A DNA stretch of 24,026 nucleotides from Bacillota bacterium (GCA_023411395.1 JAEYOV010000057.1:1-24026), one strand, 5' to 3'. Positions 1-8,010 are shown, counted from the stretch's first letter. Translations and numbers: made by a program. Notes: generated by a model not told the origin, from the letters alone.

Positions 1-52
1 GGCTACGCCAGACCGGTGCGAAGGCCCACGGTCGGCGAAAAGTGAAAGGAAT

Positions 53-213
53 GTTTGCTCCGCAAACGCCCCGCCCGTCCGGCAAAGCCGGACGAGACGA
101 TTTCAAATGAGGGGGCCTTGCCCCCTCATTACTCCCCCAGATTTTTAATAGTTTGGGGCTGCAGCCTTAAGGTTACAGCCCCGTTCTGCCGGAGGGAGAG
201 AGTCCCCTCCGGC
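53..213. repeat. Cluster of five consecutive hairpins (intergenic)
   Basis: Five inverted repeats follow one another in about 160 bases. (1) GTTTGC/GCAAAC at 53-67, loop TCC. (2) CGTCCGGC/GCCGGACG at 76-94, loop AAA. (3) An 11-bp stem AATGAGGGGGC at 106-130, loop CTT. (4) GGGGCTG/CAGCCCC at 155-182, with a partly paired inner stem around TTAA. (5) GCCGGAGGG/CCCTCCGGC at 188-213. They lie just after the stop codon of the minus-strand sugar-binding protein. None is followed by a clear T-run, so plain intrinsic termination explains them poorly. They could be a composite dispersed palindromic repeat, an mRNA 3'-stabilising structure, or a multi-stem RNA. The first 52 bases contain nothing I can assign. 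Confidence 0.7.
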
Positions 214-227
214 GTACAATCATCCGT

Positions 228-1412
228 TTACTGTGCAAGGGCGGCTTCCACAGCGGCCACGGCGGCGTCGATCTCCGTCGCGCCGGACAGGTAGCCGTAC
301 ACGGCCTGCTGCAAAGCGTCGGACACCTTGGCGTATTCGGCGGACACGGGCCTTGCGATGGTGGTCTTCAGGGCGTTTTTAAAGCCTTCCATGGAGAGGA
401 GCTCGTTGTTCTTGATGACTTCCTCATTGGCCAGCATGGCGTTGTAGCCGGGCAGGTAGGCCTGGGACATGACGATCTGGCCAGCCTCGCTGTTGAGGAA
501 CTTCAGGAATGCAAAGGCGCCTTCCTGGTTTGCGCTGTTCTTGTTGATGGCCAGGAGCCAGCCGCCCACGGTGGAGCCGCCGGGCAGGGGTGCGATGCCG
601 GCCTGATCGGTGGTGATGGTGCCTTCGGACTTGATCATGCCCCACTGATAGGGCCAGTTGCGGGCAAAGACGCTCTCGCCCTTGATGAAGGAGTTGTGGG
701 TCTCGCCCTCGGTGTAGGTCATGATGTTTTCGGGGGTGGCGTCCGAGGCGATCATGGCCTTCATGGCCTCAAGGCCGCCCCTCACATCCATCCAGTTGGC
801 GGTGAATTCGTTGGCGTTGCAAACCAGGCCCTCGTACAGCGCGGACTGGAACACAAAGCCCGCGGTGGTGCCGTTTTGCCCCATGTACTTTTCTGCCATG
901 GCCTGCAGGTCGGCAAAGGTATAGTCGCCGGCCTCGAGTTTCGCCGCGTCTTCCTCAGACACGATGTCCTTGCGGTAGTAGAGCATGCCCAGGTCAGGGA
1001 AGAAGGGCATTACGTACAGCTTGCCATTGTAGGTTCCGGAGGCCATGGAGCCCGCGTTGTAATCCTCGGGAACAAGGCCCGCGTCGTCCAGCAAAAGGTC
1101 CAGAGGCGCAATGTAGCCGGCGGCGGCAAATTCGCCCGCCCAGACCACGTCCAGGGATACGATGTCATACTCGGCGCTGCCGGCCTTCAGGGTGGTGATC
1201 AACTGCTCCCGCATGGCGCCGGAATCGTTGGTCATGTCGATCCATTCCACCTTGTAGTCGCTCTGGGAAGCGTTGAAGGCGTCGATCACGGCCTGGGTGG
1301 CGGGGGTGCTGTCGCCCTGGGCGGCAAAGCGGATGGCTGCGGGCTCGGCCAGCGCGGCCGCAGATGTGCAGACGAGGGCCAAAACCAGGAAAAGAACGGT
1401 CCACTTTTTCAT
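228..1412 (-). CDS. Sugar ABC transporter substrate-binding protein (family 1)
   Basis: This is a 394-residue extracellular solute-binding protein that would deliver a sugar or oligosaccharide to an ABC importer. The N-terminus MKKWTVLFLVLALVCTSAAALA is a signal peptide. A cysteine occurs in the context LALVC, but the residue before it is Val, so a normal lipobox is doubtful. The mature part starts with IRFAAQGDSTPATQAVIDAF, and later GWLLAINKNS and AFLKFLNSEAGQ are typical of family 1 (maltose/trehalose-type) binding proteins. The start at 1412 follows AAGGAGG with good spacing; an upstream in-frame ATG at 1436 lies ahead of that site and is not used here. No permease or ATPase gene is present in the window. 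The AraC-type regulator is divergent, which suggests carbohydrate-responsive control. The ligand cannot be read from sequence. Confidence 0.9.
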   Translation of the reverse strand: MKKWTVLFLVLALVCTSAAALAEPAAIRFAAQGDSTPATQAVIDAFNASQSDYKVEWIDMTNDSGAMREQLITTLKAGSAEYDIVSLDVVWAGEFAAAGYIAPLDLLLDDAGLVPEDYNAGSMASGTYNGKLYVMPFFPDLGMLYYRKDIVSEEDAAKLEAGDYTFADLQAMAEKYMGQNGTTAGFVFQSALYEGLVCNANEFTANWMDVRGGLEAMKAMIASDATPENIMTYTEGETHNSFIKGESVFARNWPYQWGMIKSEGTITTDQAGIAPLPGGSTVGGWLLAINKNSANQEGAFAFLKFLNSEAGQIVMSQAYLPGYNAMLANEEVIKNNELLSMEGFKNALKTTIARPVSAEYAKVSDALQQAVYGYLSGATEIDAAVAAVEAALAQ

Positions 1413-1483
1413 GGGTATTCCTCCTTGTTTCATCATGCCGGAATGGGATATGCTGCTTTTCCCGCACCGGCGGTTTTGATTTC

Positions 1484-1539
1484 ATTATACTTTCTTTCCG
1501 CACCCGAGTATATCAATATTCTTGTATTTATGTTATAAT
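1484..1539. promoter_or_regulatory. Divergent promoter region: binding protein / AraC regulator
   Basis: On the plus strand, TGT at 1531-1533 followed by TATAAT at 1534-1539 is an extended -10 element for the AraC-type gene, with no good -35. On the minus strand, TATAAT (reverse complement of 1484-1489) sits about 70 bases upstream of the binding-protein start, also without a recognisable -35. Missing -35 boxes fit activator-dependent promoters. The neighbouring AraC-type protein is the obvious candidate activator, but that is inference. Confidence 0.5.
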
Positions 1540-1589
1540 TCCTATATCCCTTTGCTATATAAAACAGAATTAAAGGAGTGTTATTGACC

Positions 1590-2774
1590 ATGTTGCTTTC
1601 CGAGATCACCCACCTGGCAGGGTTGTTCCACCATGCATGCCGGCTGCCCGCCGCGCTTTACCAGGGGGAGGAATGCATATTGTCGCTTCCGGAGGCGATA
1701 CAACATGCAGCGCAGCTTCTGGAGGGGAGAACCGCCCTGTCGCATGTTCACCCCAGCCCGCGGCAAAGGATGACGGCACAGTTTTTGGAAAACGGCTATC
1801 AGGAGCAGTTTCTCTATTTCGAAGTGGAAACAGACGTGGCGCTGCTGTGCGGCCCGTTTGTTACAAAGCCTCTGACAGACGGGGAGATCCAGCGGCGCAT
1901 ACGCGCTTTGAAGCTGCCGCTGAACAAAAGGGAGGAGGTCACTGCCCACTACAAATCGCTGCCGCAACTGACGGAGGACAATTACTTTTATATGGGCAAG
2001 CTTATGGAAAAGCTGTTCTCCGGCGGAGAGCAGCTTCCCGCGCCCTCCCCGGCGCTTGCGCCGGACATGAACAAGCCGTATTTTGAGCAAACCTATGAAA
2101 ACAGGATGGCGCTGTTCCAGCACCCACCCTACTTTCTGGAACAGGAGGAGGTGCGGCTGATCAGCCATGGCGACCGGGAAAACGCCCTGAAGGTGCTTTC
2201 GGAAATCAACCGGCTAAAACGCGCGACGCTGGCCCGCGACCCATTGCGGTCGCTGAAAAATTCCCTCATTTGCAGCTGCACGCTGTTCACCCGGGCGGCC
2301 ATTGCCGGCGGCGTGCCCGCCGACGAAGCCTTCACCCTCTCCGACGCATTCATCCAGACCATAGAGGAAACGCAGAACCTGAAAGCGCTGGACGCGCTGG
2401 AAGAGGCAATGGTGCTACGGTTTATCGACCATGTAAAAGCCCGCGGAAACGCGGCGCTCTCCAGCGTCATCCGCGGCGCAATCGCCTTCATCGACCATCA
2501 CCTGTCCGAAAAGCTCACCGTGCCCCTGATCGCAAAGCATGTATACGTCCATCCGGATTACCTGTCCAGTCGTTTCAAGCAGGAGATGAACGAAACCATC
2601 ACCGCATTTGTTATGAAGCGGCGGATTGAGGAGGCGTGCCATTTCCTGCGCTACAGCCAGAGCACCGTTTCGGAAATCGCGGCGTTTTACCAGTTCTGCT
2701 CCCAGAGCCATTTCACACAGGTATTCAAAAAGCACATGCGCATGACCCCGGCGCAGTACAAGAACGCGACATAA
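1590..2774 (+). CDS. AraC-family transcriptional regulator
   Basis: This is a 394-residue regulator with a C-terminal two-helix-turn-helix AraC domain. The first HTH is around EKLTVPLIAKHVYVHPDYLS. The second contains VSEIAAFYQFCSQSHFTQVF and ends in the family hallmark FKKHMRMTPAQYK. The first roughly 280 residues are a Clostridia-type sensor region that I cannot assign to a named ligand domain. Start choice is uncertain. The Shine-Dalgarno sequence AAAGGAG (1571-1577) is 12 bases before the ATG at 1590 and 6 bases before an in-frame TTG at 1584; a GTG at 1578 abuts the site. The gene is divergent from the sugar-binding protein and probably controls it. Its stop is only 12 bases from the stop of the convergent Gfo/Idh/MocA gene, with no terminator between them. 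Confidence 0.88.
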   Translation: MLLSEITHLAGLFHHACRLPAALYQGEECILSLPEAIQHAAQLLEGRTALSHVHPSPRQRMTAQFLENGYQEQFLYFEVETDVALLCGPFVTKPLTDGEIQRRIRALKLPLNKREEVTAHYKSLPQLTEDNYFYMGKLMEKLFSGGEQLPAPSPALAPDMNKPYFEQTYENRMALFQHPPYFLEQEEVRLISHGDRENALKVLSEINRLKRATLARDPLRSLKNSLICSCTLFTRAAIAGGVPADEAFTLSDAFIQTIEETQNLKALDALEEAMVLRFIDHVKARGNAALSSVIRGAIAFIDHHLSEKLTVPLIAKHVYVHPDYLSSRFKQEMNETITAFVMKRRIEEACHFLRYSQSTVSEIAAFYQFCSQSHFTQVFKKHMRMTPAQYKNAT

Positions 2775-2786
2775 GAACAGGGAATA

Positions 2787-3770
2787 TCATTCAGGATAGT
2801 GGATCGAACCGCTTTGCTCAAAGGCTTCCAGTATCTCCTGGGTGCGCAGGCCGTACAGGCCGGTGATGTCGCCTTCCTCCAATCCCTGAAGCACCCGCAC
2901 CACATGGCGGATGTAAGGCATCTGCACATGCTCCAAAGGCTCAAAGGCAATGGTTTCCGTTTGGCTGCCCCGCGTCAGGACAACGGGATTCATATCCATG
3001 ATGGAAAAGCGCAGGCTGCCTTCGCTGCCGTAAAGGACGCCCTCGTCCCTTGCCTCCGCCGCGTGGAAGCTCAATTGCAGCGCTCCCTGCACGCCGCTTG
3101 AAAAGCGCAGGAAGCCGCTGGTGACATCGTTTACGTCATAGGCGCGGCTCATGTTGGCCGAAATGCCCGCAGCCATGGCCACCTCCCCCAATATGAATTG
3201 CAGGGTATCCACCATGTGGGAGCCGATATCGTACAAAAGCCCGCCGCCCGCCTCCTTTTTGGACAGCAGCCAGGCGCGGTCCTTTTGGAAGGCGGGCATG
3301 GGGCTAATATAGGTGTACTGGAACGACCGGACTTGTCCGATAGCGCCTTCCCCTGCCAGCGCCTTTACCCGCTTGAACTTTTCCTGCCCCCGGCGGTAGT
3401 AGGCAACGAACAGCTTCACGCCGTACTCCCTGCACGCCTCCATCATCTCCCGGCATTCCAGGACCGTGGTGGCCATGGGTTTTTCCACATATACATGCTT
3501 GCCGTGCCGGGCTGCCTCCAGCGTGTAGAAATGATGCATGTTTGGCGGGGTGGCAATGTAGATCACGTCGATTTCAGGGTCGGTCAAAAGGTCCATGTAG
3601 TTGGTGGAGTATTTTCCTACGTTATGGCGAAGGGCATAGTCCCTGAGCTTGCCGGGATCGCGGCGCATGACCGCCACAAGCCTCGAGCCTTCGATTTTCT
3701 GAAACGCCGGGCCGCTTTTCTTTTCCGTTACATCGCCGCAGCCGATGATGCCAAAGCCAATGGTTTTCAT
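2787..3770 (-). CDS. Gfo/Idh/MocA-family NAD(P)-dependent oxidoreductase
   Basis: This 327-residue protein has an N-terminal Rossmann fold with GIIGCGDV at residues 7-14. The family motif EKPM at 96-99 supplies Lys97. GGGLLYDIGSHMVDTLQFILGE at about 175-196 supplies Asp181 and His185, the usual catalytic Asp/His. Members oxidise or reduce hydroxyls of sugars, inositols or related polyols with NAD(P). The start has GGAG nine bases upstream. It is the last gene of a minus-strand operon and begins 12 bases after the SDR stop. Pairing of two dehydrogenases suggests successive redox steps on one polyol or sugar, possibly an epimerisation; the substrate is unknown. Confidence 0.9.
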   Translation of the reverse strand: MKTIGFGIIGCGDVTEKKSGPAFQKIEGSRLVAVMRRDPGKLRDYALRHNVGKYSTNYMDLLTDPEIDVIYIATPPNMHHFYTLEAARHGKHVYVEKPMATTVLECREMMEACREYGVKLFVAYYRRGQEKFKRVKALAGEGAIGQVRSFQYTYISPMPAFQKDRAWLLSKKEAGGGLLYDIGSHMVDTLQFILGEVAMAAGISANMSRAYDVNDVTSGFLRFSSGVQGALQLSFHAAEARDEGVLYGSEGSLRFSIMDMNPVVLTRGSQTETIAFEPLEHVQMPYIRHVVRVLQGLEEGDITGLYGLRTQEILEAFEQSGSIHYPE

Positions 3771-3782
3771 TTCTTATTCTCC

Positions 3783-4568
3783 TTATTCCGATTCGTCTGA
3801 CGTGTGCATTTCCCAGCCCATATCGTTGTGGTAGATCATCTGTTTTGTCATGCCGCCGTCCACCACAAAGTTCTGCCCGGTGATGAAGGAAGCCTGTTCG
3901 CCGCACAGATAAAGGCACAGGGCGGCGATGTCCTGGGGCCTGCCCACCCGGCGGCAAGGATGCTGGAGGATATCCCCCGCGGAATAGGCGGACAGACGGC
4001 TTTCCCGATGGTATTCCCCGGTATCGATCCAGCCGGGGCTGACGGCGTTCACCCGGACCCTGCCGGCAAGGCTGACCGCCAGCGCGTGGGTCAGCGCGCT
4101 GATGCCGCCCTTGGCGGCCGTGTAGCTTTCCGTATCCGGCTGGGACATGAAGGCCCTTGTGGAGGCGATATTCACCACCGACGCGCCCGGCCGCATATGG
4201 GGCAGCAATAAGCTGCACAGCATGTAGGGGGCGGTAACGCCCAGCGACAGCACATAATTGAAATCATCAAACGTACAGCCGGAGAGGATACCGCGTTTTG
4301 AGACGCAGGCGTTGTTGACCAGCGCGTCCACCGCGCCGAACCTGTCCGCCGCCGCCTTGGCAAAGCCGGACAAGTCCTCCTTTTTCGCCATATCCCCGCG
4401 GCAAAACAAATTTTCGATGCCTTTAGCGGTAAGCTCCCGGGCCAGCGATTCGCCGCGCTCCCCATCCACATCCGAAAAGGCCACCCCATAGCCCGCCCGG
4501 CCAAATTCCGCCACAATGCACCGGCCGATGCCGTTTGCGCCCCCGGTGACGACGCACACCTTTTTCAT
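3783..4568 (-). CDS. Short-chain dehydrogenase/reductase (SDR)
   Basis: This 261-residue classical SDR has the cofactor motif TGGANGIG at residues 8-15 and NNAC at 85-88. The catalytic set is Ser136 (NIAST), Tyr149 and Lys153 (YTAAK), followed by the typical VNAVSPGWIDT. Asp33 and Asp35 after the second beta strand (FSDVD) favour NAD over NADP. The C-terminus carries an extra ~20-residue acidic tail after the usual FVVDGGMT end. A strong GGGGGAGGAG site lies 5 bases before the ATG. The start codon overlaps the upstream phosphoesterase stop in the 4-base ATGA arrangement, so translation is probably coupled. Substrate is likely a sugar, polyol or keto acid; the sequence does not settle it. Confidence 0.92.
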   Translation of the reverse strand: MKKVCVVTGGANGIGRCIVAEFGRAGYGVAFSDVDGERGESLARELTAKGIENLFCRGDMAKKEDLSGFAKAAADRFGAVDALVNNACVSKRGILSGCTFDDFNYVLSLGVTAPYMLCSLLLPHMRPGASVVNIASTRAFMSQPDTESYTAAKGGISALTHALAVSLAGRVRVNAVSPGWIDTGEYHRESRLSAYSAGDILQHPCRRVGRPQDIAALCLYLCGEQASFITGQNFVVDGGMTKQMIYHNDMGWEMHTSDESE

Positions 4569-5437
4569 GAAGGCTCCTCCCCCATTCCTTTCAGTTCCAG
4601 CAGCACGATTTCCGGCGGGTTGAAAATGCGGGGCAGCTCCGGATAATACGAAAGGCCCCGGCTCACCACCAATTTCGTACCGTTTACATCATACAGCCCG
4701 CCCGCGTACCTGGGAAAATACCCTTGGTTGGGTGCGTACAGGCCGTTGAGCAGGAAAGGAATGCGCACCTGCCCGCCGTGGGTATGGCCTGACAGCACCA
4801 GGTCAAACCCCAGTTCGCCGTATTCCCCAATAAAGTCAGGCCTGTGGGCCACCAGAATATTGTACGACGCATGATCCAAATCATCAAACGAAGCGTTCAG
4901 AGCACGGCGGTAGGCGTCATCCTCCCACTCGCCGGGACGGGCCGGAGCCATGCAGGGATCATCGATGCCGGAGATCATAAGCCGCTGGCCCCTGACCATA
5001 AGCTCCGTGGTTTGGCCTTCCAATACTATAACGCCGTAATCCGCAATGGCGTTTTTGATATTTGATATATCGCCGCTCCAATAGTCGTGGCTGCCGGTAA
5101 CATAATAGCAGGGCGCCAGGTGCGCAATGCCGTCCAGCAGAAGAGCCATCCCCGCGAAGGGATTCCTGTCATCCGCCATATCGCCCGAAAGGAAAATCAC
5201 ATCCGGCTGCAATTCCTTTACGCGGCGGATAAGCGGTTCCTGACGGGGTTCGTAAACGTAGCTGTGCAGGTCGGTGAGCAGCACGGCCCGTATGGATTCA
5301 CCGCTTTTCAGCTTTGCGGAGGAAACCTCAACCCGCGATGAAGTCAGCCCCCGGTAGAAGGCCGCAAGCGCAAGCGCTCCCAGCAACGCAGGCACAATGA
5401 AAAGTATGAGCAGTTTCTTTCTTGCACGCCGTTTCAT
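4565..5437 (-). CDS. Membrane-anchored metallophosphoesterase (YkuE/YaeI-like)
   Basis: This is a 290-residue calcineurin-like phosphoesterase. A basic N-terminus followed by a membrane segment (about residues 9-27) anchors it, with the catalytic domain outside. All metal-binding motifs are present: TDLH (Asp56, His58), SGD (Asp86), GSHD (Asn of GNHD replaced by Ser; residues 115-118), AHRPD (His198) and GHTHGG (His218, His220). The GNHD Asn usually contributes to metal or phosphate binding, so the Ser is worth noting. Relatives cleave phosphodiesters or lipid-linked pyrophosphates. The start at 5437 has AAGGAG 8 bases upstream. A promoter at 5460-5488 lies downstream of a more distal in-frame TTG (5542), which rules that start out. 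It is first in the operon with the SDR and Gfo/Idh/MocA genes. Confidence 0.9.
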   Translation of the reverse strand: MKRRARKKLLILFIVPALLGALALAAFYRGLTSSRVEVSSAKLKSGESIRAVLLTDLHSYVYEPRQEPLIRRVKELQPDVIFLSGDMADDRNPFAGMALLLDGIAHLAPCYYVTGSHDYWSGDISNIKNAIADYGVIVLEGQTTELMVRGQRLMISGIDDPCMAPARPGEWEDDAYRRALNASFDDLDHASYNILVAHRPDFIGEYGELGFDLVLSGHTHGGQVRIPFLLNGLYAPNQGYFPRYAGGLYDVNGTKLVVSRGLSYYPELPRIFNPPEIVLLELKGMGEEPS

Positions 5438-5459
5438 TCGTGTCTCTCCTTCTGCATTC

Positions 5460-5488
5460 ATTGTACGTGTATCAGGCTGTATTTTCAA
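5460..5488 (-). promoter_or_regulatory. Sigma-A promoter of the phosphoesterase operon
   Basis: Read on the minus strand, TTGAAA (5488-5483), a 17-base spacer and TACAAT (5465-5460). Transcription would begin near 5453, giving a very short leader containing the AAGGAG site for the start at 5437. Confidence 0.7.
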
Positions 5489-5549
5489 CTGTTTATGCAC
5501 TTTTCCCGACAGTATGCAAAAGCAGGCGTAAAAGGGTTGCAATTGACCG

Positions 5550-5585
5550 CGAACACTTGTTCCTTCACCTGATTTCTGCTATACT
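5550..5585 (+). promoter_or_regulatory. Extended -10 promoter with LexA-like box, aldo/keto reductase gene
   Basis: CGAACACTTGTTCC at 5550-5563 matches the Firmicutes LexA (DinR) box CGAACRNRYGTTYC at 13 of 14 positions, with perfect GAAC/GTTC arms spaced by four bases. Its right half overlaps the -35 TTGTTC (5557-5562). That -35 is 17 bases from TATACT (5580-5585), which is preceded by TGC (extended -10). A repressor bound here would block the promoter. LexA control is inference from the motif and its position. Confidence 0.55.
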
Positions 5586-5644
5586 TTCATCATTGTCTCA
5601 TTCCAACCGGTTCATGGAAGCATTTTATCAAGGAGGTGTTCGGT

Positions 5645-6637
5645 ATGTATATCGCCAACGGACAGCGGTATGCCGCCATGCAGTACCGCCGCTGCGGCAA
5701 AAGCGGTATCCAGCTTCCCTTCCTTTCCCTGGGGCTGTGGCACAATTTCGGCGGGAACGTACCATACGAAAACGCAAGGGAAATGGTGCTTGGCAGCTTT
5801 GACCTGGGCATTACGCACTTTGACCTGGCCAACAATTACGGGCCTCCGCCCGGCGCCGCGGAGGAGACCTTCGGCCGTATCCTGAAAAGGGATCTGGCCC
5901 CTTACCGGGATGAACTGATCATATCTTCAAAAGCCGGATACTATATGTGGCCCGGCCCGTACGGCGACTGGGGCAGCAAGAAGTACATTGTTTCCTCCTG
6001 CGACCAAAGCCTGAAACGCATGGGGCTTGCGTATGTGGACATCTTCTACCATCACCGCCCCGATCCCAATACACCCCTGGAGGAAACGATGGACGCGCTG
6101 TCCACGCTTTTGCGCCAGGGCAAGGCGCTGTACGTGGGCCTTTCCAACTACAACGCCCAGGATACTTCAAAGGCCAGCGGTATTTTAAAGGAGATGGGCA
6201 CCCACTGCCTGATCCACCAGCCCCGCTACTCCATGTTCCACCGCGTCCCTGAAACGGAAGGGCTCCTTAACGTCCTGCAAAAAGAGGGCATCGGCTGCAT
6301 CGCCTTCTCCCCCCTGGCCCAGGGGCTATTGCCGGACAGGTACTTTGCCGGCATCCCAGCCGATTCGAGAGTCATGACCTCCGGCGTGTTTTTAAAGCCC
6401 GAAGCCGTTACCGAAGAGAAGGTGAACAAGGCCAAACGGTTGGATGAGATCGCAAAGCGAAGGGGGCAAAAACTGTCCCAGATGGCCTTAAGCTGGGCGC
6501 TGCGCAGCCCTGTGATGACTTCGCTCATCATTGGGGCCAGCCGCTTAAGCCAGATACAGGAAAACCTTCAGGCCATGGATAACAATTCCTTTACTCCAGA
6601 GGAATTGGCGGAAATCGACGCGGTTCTTATGGAATAG
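5645..6637 (+). CDS. Aldo/keto reductase (L-glyceraldehyde 3-phosphate reductase type)
   Basis: This 330-residue protein is close to the YghZ/Gpr branch of the AKR superfamily, which reduces L-glyceraldehyde 3-phosphate and detoxifies methylglyoxal with NADPH. The catalytic tetrad is visible: Asp60 (FDLANNYG), Tyr65, Lys96 (SSKAGY) and His137 (YHHRPDP). Branch-typical stretches are NNYGPPPGAAEETFG and GPYGDWGSKKY, plus a C-terminal cofactor region around LIIGASRLSQIQEN. ATG at 5645 has AAGGAGG at 5630-5636; an in-frame GTG at 5636 sits inside that site and is rejected. An MFS gene follows 75 bases later with no terminator, so the two may be co-transcribed. The promoter carries a LexA-like box. 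Confidence 0.92.
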   Translation: MYIANGQRYAAMQYRRCGKSGIQLPFLSLGLWHNFGGNVPYENAREMVLGSFDLGITHFDLANNYGPPPGAAEETFGRILKRDLAPYRDELIISSKAGYYMWPGPYGDWGSKKYIVSSCDQSLKRMGLAYVDIFYHHRPDPNTPLEETMDALSTLLRQGKALYVGLSNYNAQDTSKASGILKEMGTHCLIHQPRYSMFHRVPETEGLLNVLQKEGIGCIAFSPLAQGLLPDRYFAGIPADSRVMTSGVFLKPEAVTEEKVNKAKRLDEIAKRRGQKLSQMALSWALRSPVMTSLIIGASRLSQIQENLQAMDNNSFTPEELAEIDAVLME

Positions 6638-6712
6638 GCTTCCATCAAATGCAGGGCCGCTTATTCTGGCGAGGAAGGGCGGTGCAGGCGAAGAATATTT
6701 TCGGGAGGCGAA

Positions 6713-7942
6713 ATGGATACGCCAACGAACAGTCAGGCCGCTGACCGCGGCTGGAAAAAAAGTTTCTTCACCATCTTTACGGGCCAGGCCCTTTCCCTGA
6801 TCGGCAGCAGCGCGGTGCAGTTTTCGCTGATCTGGTGGCTGTCCAGCGAGACGGAATCGGCCATGATGCTGGCATTGGCCGGGCTGCTGGCGTTTTTGCC
6901 CCAGCTTGTGCTGGGCCCCTTTGCCGGCGTATGGGTGGACCGGCTAAAGCGCAAGACGGTCATCATCTGCGCAGATTTGTTTGTGGGCCTGGTGGCCGCC
7001 GGTTTTGCCGTGGCGTTTTTCATCCGTACCCCGCCTTACTGGTCGGCCTGCGTGGTGCTGGGCGTCCGGGCTGTGGGCGGCGTGTTCCACACCCCGGCCA
7101 TCCAGGCCGCGGTGCCCATGCTGGTGCCCCGGGAAAAGCTGACATGGGCCAACGGCTGGAGCCAGTTTCTGCAGTCCGGCGCGTTCATGCTGGGCCCTGT
7201 GGCAGGCGCGGCCATGTACGCCGCCCTGCCGCTGCCGGTGATACTGCTGACAGACCTGTTGGGCGCACTGATTGCCGTACTGACGGTCGCAACTGTCAAA
7301 ATACCGGAGCTTTCCCATGAGCATCAGGCGCGGCCTCATTTCTTCAGGGAGATCAAGGAAGGCGTGGCCATCTTTCTCAAGGACAGGAAGCTGACCATTG
7401 TCACCGCATCCATGACGCTGAGCATGATTTTTTTCATGCCCCTGGGTACGCTGCATCCGCTGATGGTGAGCAATTATTTCCGGGGCGACGCCTGGCACGC
7501 CAGCATTGCCCAGATTGTATACGCCGCCGGGATGATGGGCGGCGCGGTGGTCGCGGGCAGCCTGGGCCGGTACAAAAACAGGCTGCTCCAGGTGCAGTTG
7601 AGCCTCTTCCTGTCGGGCGTCTTTGCCCTGATGTGCGGCATCCTGCCCCAAACCATGTTCGGATTCTGGCTGTTTGTGCTGATCTGCCTGCTCATAGGGG
7701 CCACGGGCAACCTGTACAACATTCCCTTGATGGCGTACCTGCAGGAATCCATCCCCAGGGAGGCACAGGGGCGGGCCTTTTCGCTGCTGGGCAGCCTGAT
7801 GTCCTTCTCCCTGCCGCTGGGCCTTGCGGCCGCCGGCCCCGTCTCCGAAGCGTACGGCGTAACGGCGTGGTTCTTGGTGGCCGGCATTGCGGTCATGGCG
7901 GTCACCGCTTTGAGCACGGGACCTGTTTTTACAAGAAAATAG
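6713..7942 (+). CDS. MFS efflux transporter (DHA3 / macrolide-efflux-like)
   Basis: This 409-residue integral membrane protein shows about 12 hydrophobic segments. The first is FFTIFTGQALSLIGSSAVQF, followed by FSLIWWL. The loop 2-3 motif is present as GPFAGVWVDRLKRKTVII (the family form is GxxaDRxxRkk). The order of segments and the DRLKRKTV loop resemble the MefA/DHA3 drug:H+ antiporter family, whose members export macrolides or other small molecules. The central loop (about residues 200-220, SHEHQARPHFFREIKEGV) is normal for this family. GGGAGG at 6703-6708 is 4 bases from the ATG. It follows the aldo/keto reductase and ends before a terminator. The substrate is unknown, and resistance should not be assumed. 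Confidence 0.88.
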   Translation: MDTPTNSQAADRGWKKSFFTIFTGQALSLIGSSAVQFSLIWWLSSETESAMMLALAGLLAFLPQLVLGPFAGVWVDRLKRKTVIICADLFVGLVAAGFAVAFFIRTPPYWSACVVLGVRAVGGVFHTPAIQAAVPMLVPREKLTWANGWSQFLQSGAFMLGPVAGAAMYAALPLPVILLTDLLGALIAVLTVATVKIPELSHEHQARPHFFREIKEGVAIFLKDRKLTIVTASMTLSMIFFMPLGTLHPLMVSNYFRGDAWHASIAQIVYAAGMMGGAVVAGSLGRYKNRLLQVQLSLFLSGVFALMCGILPQTMFGFWLFVLICLLIGATGNLYNIPLMAYLQESIPREAQGRAFSLLGSLMSFSLPLGLAAAGPVSEAYGVTAWFLVAGIAVMAVTALSTGPVFTRK

Positions 7943-7971
7943 ACGCTTTACGATGTCATGAACGGCTAAGC

Positions 7972-8010
7972 AGGCGGGCACAGCAAAGTTATGCTATGCC
8001 CGCCTTTATC
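7972..8010 (+). terminator. Intrinsic terminator after the MFS gene
   Basis: The 9-bp stem AGGCGGGCA (7972-7980) pairs with TGCCCGCCT (7997-8005). A mismatch and then an inner AGCA/TGCT stem extend it, with loop AAGTTA. A short T-rich tail (TTTAT) follows. Confidence 0.65.

Noticed and set aside
53..213. CRISPR array
   Set aside because: The hairpins differ from one another in sequence, and there is no constant repeat with unique spacers.
5438..5542. Longer start of the metallophosphoesterase
   Set aside because: The distal TTG and the ATG at 5461 lie at or upstream of the promoter -10, and the ATG at 5437 has AAGGAG.
6944..7981. Long minus-strand open frame (345 codons) opposite the MFS gene
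   Set aside because: It is antisense to a convincing 12-segment transporter. Its composition is rich in His, Gln and Arg with no motifs.
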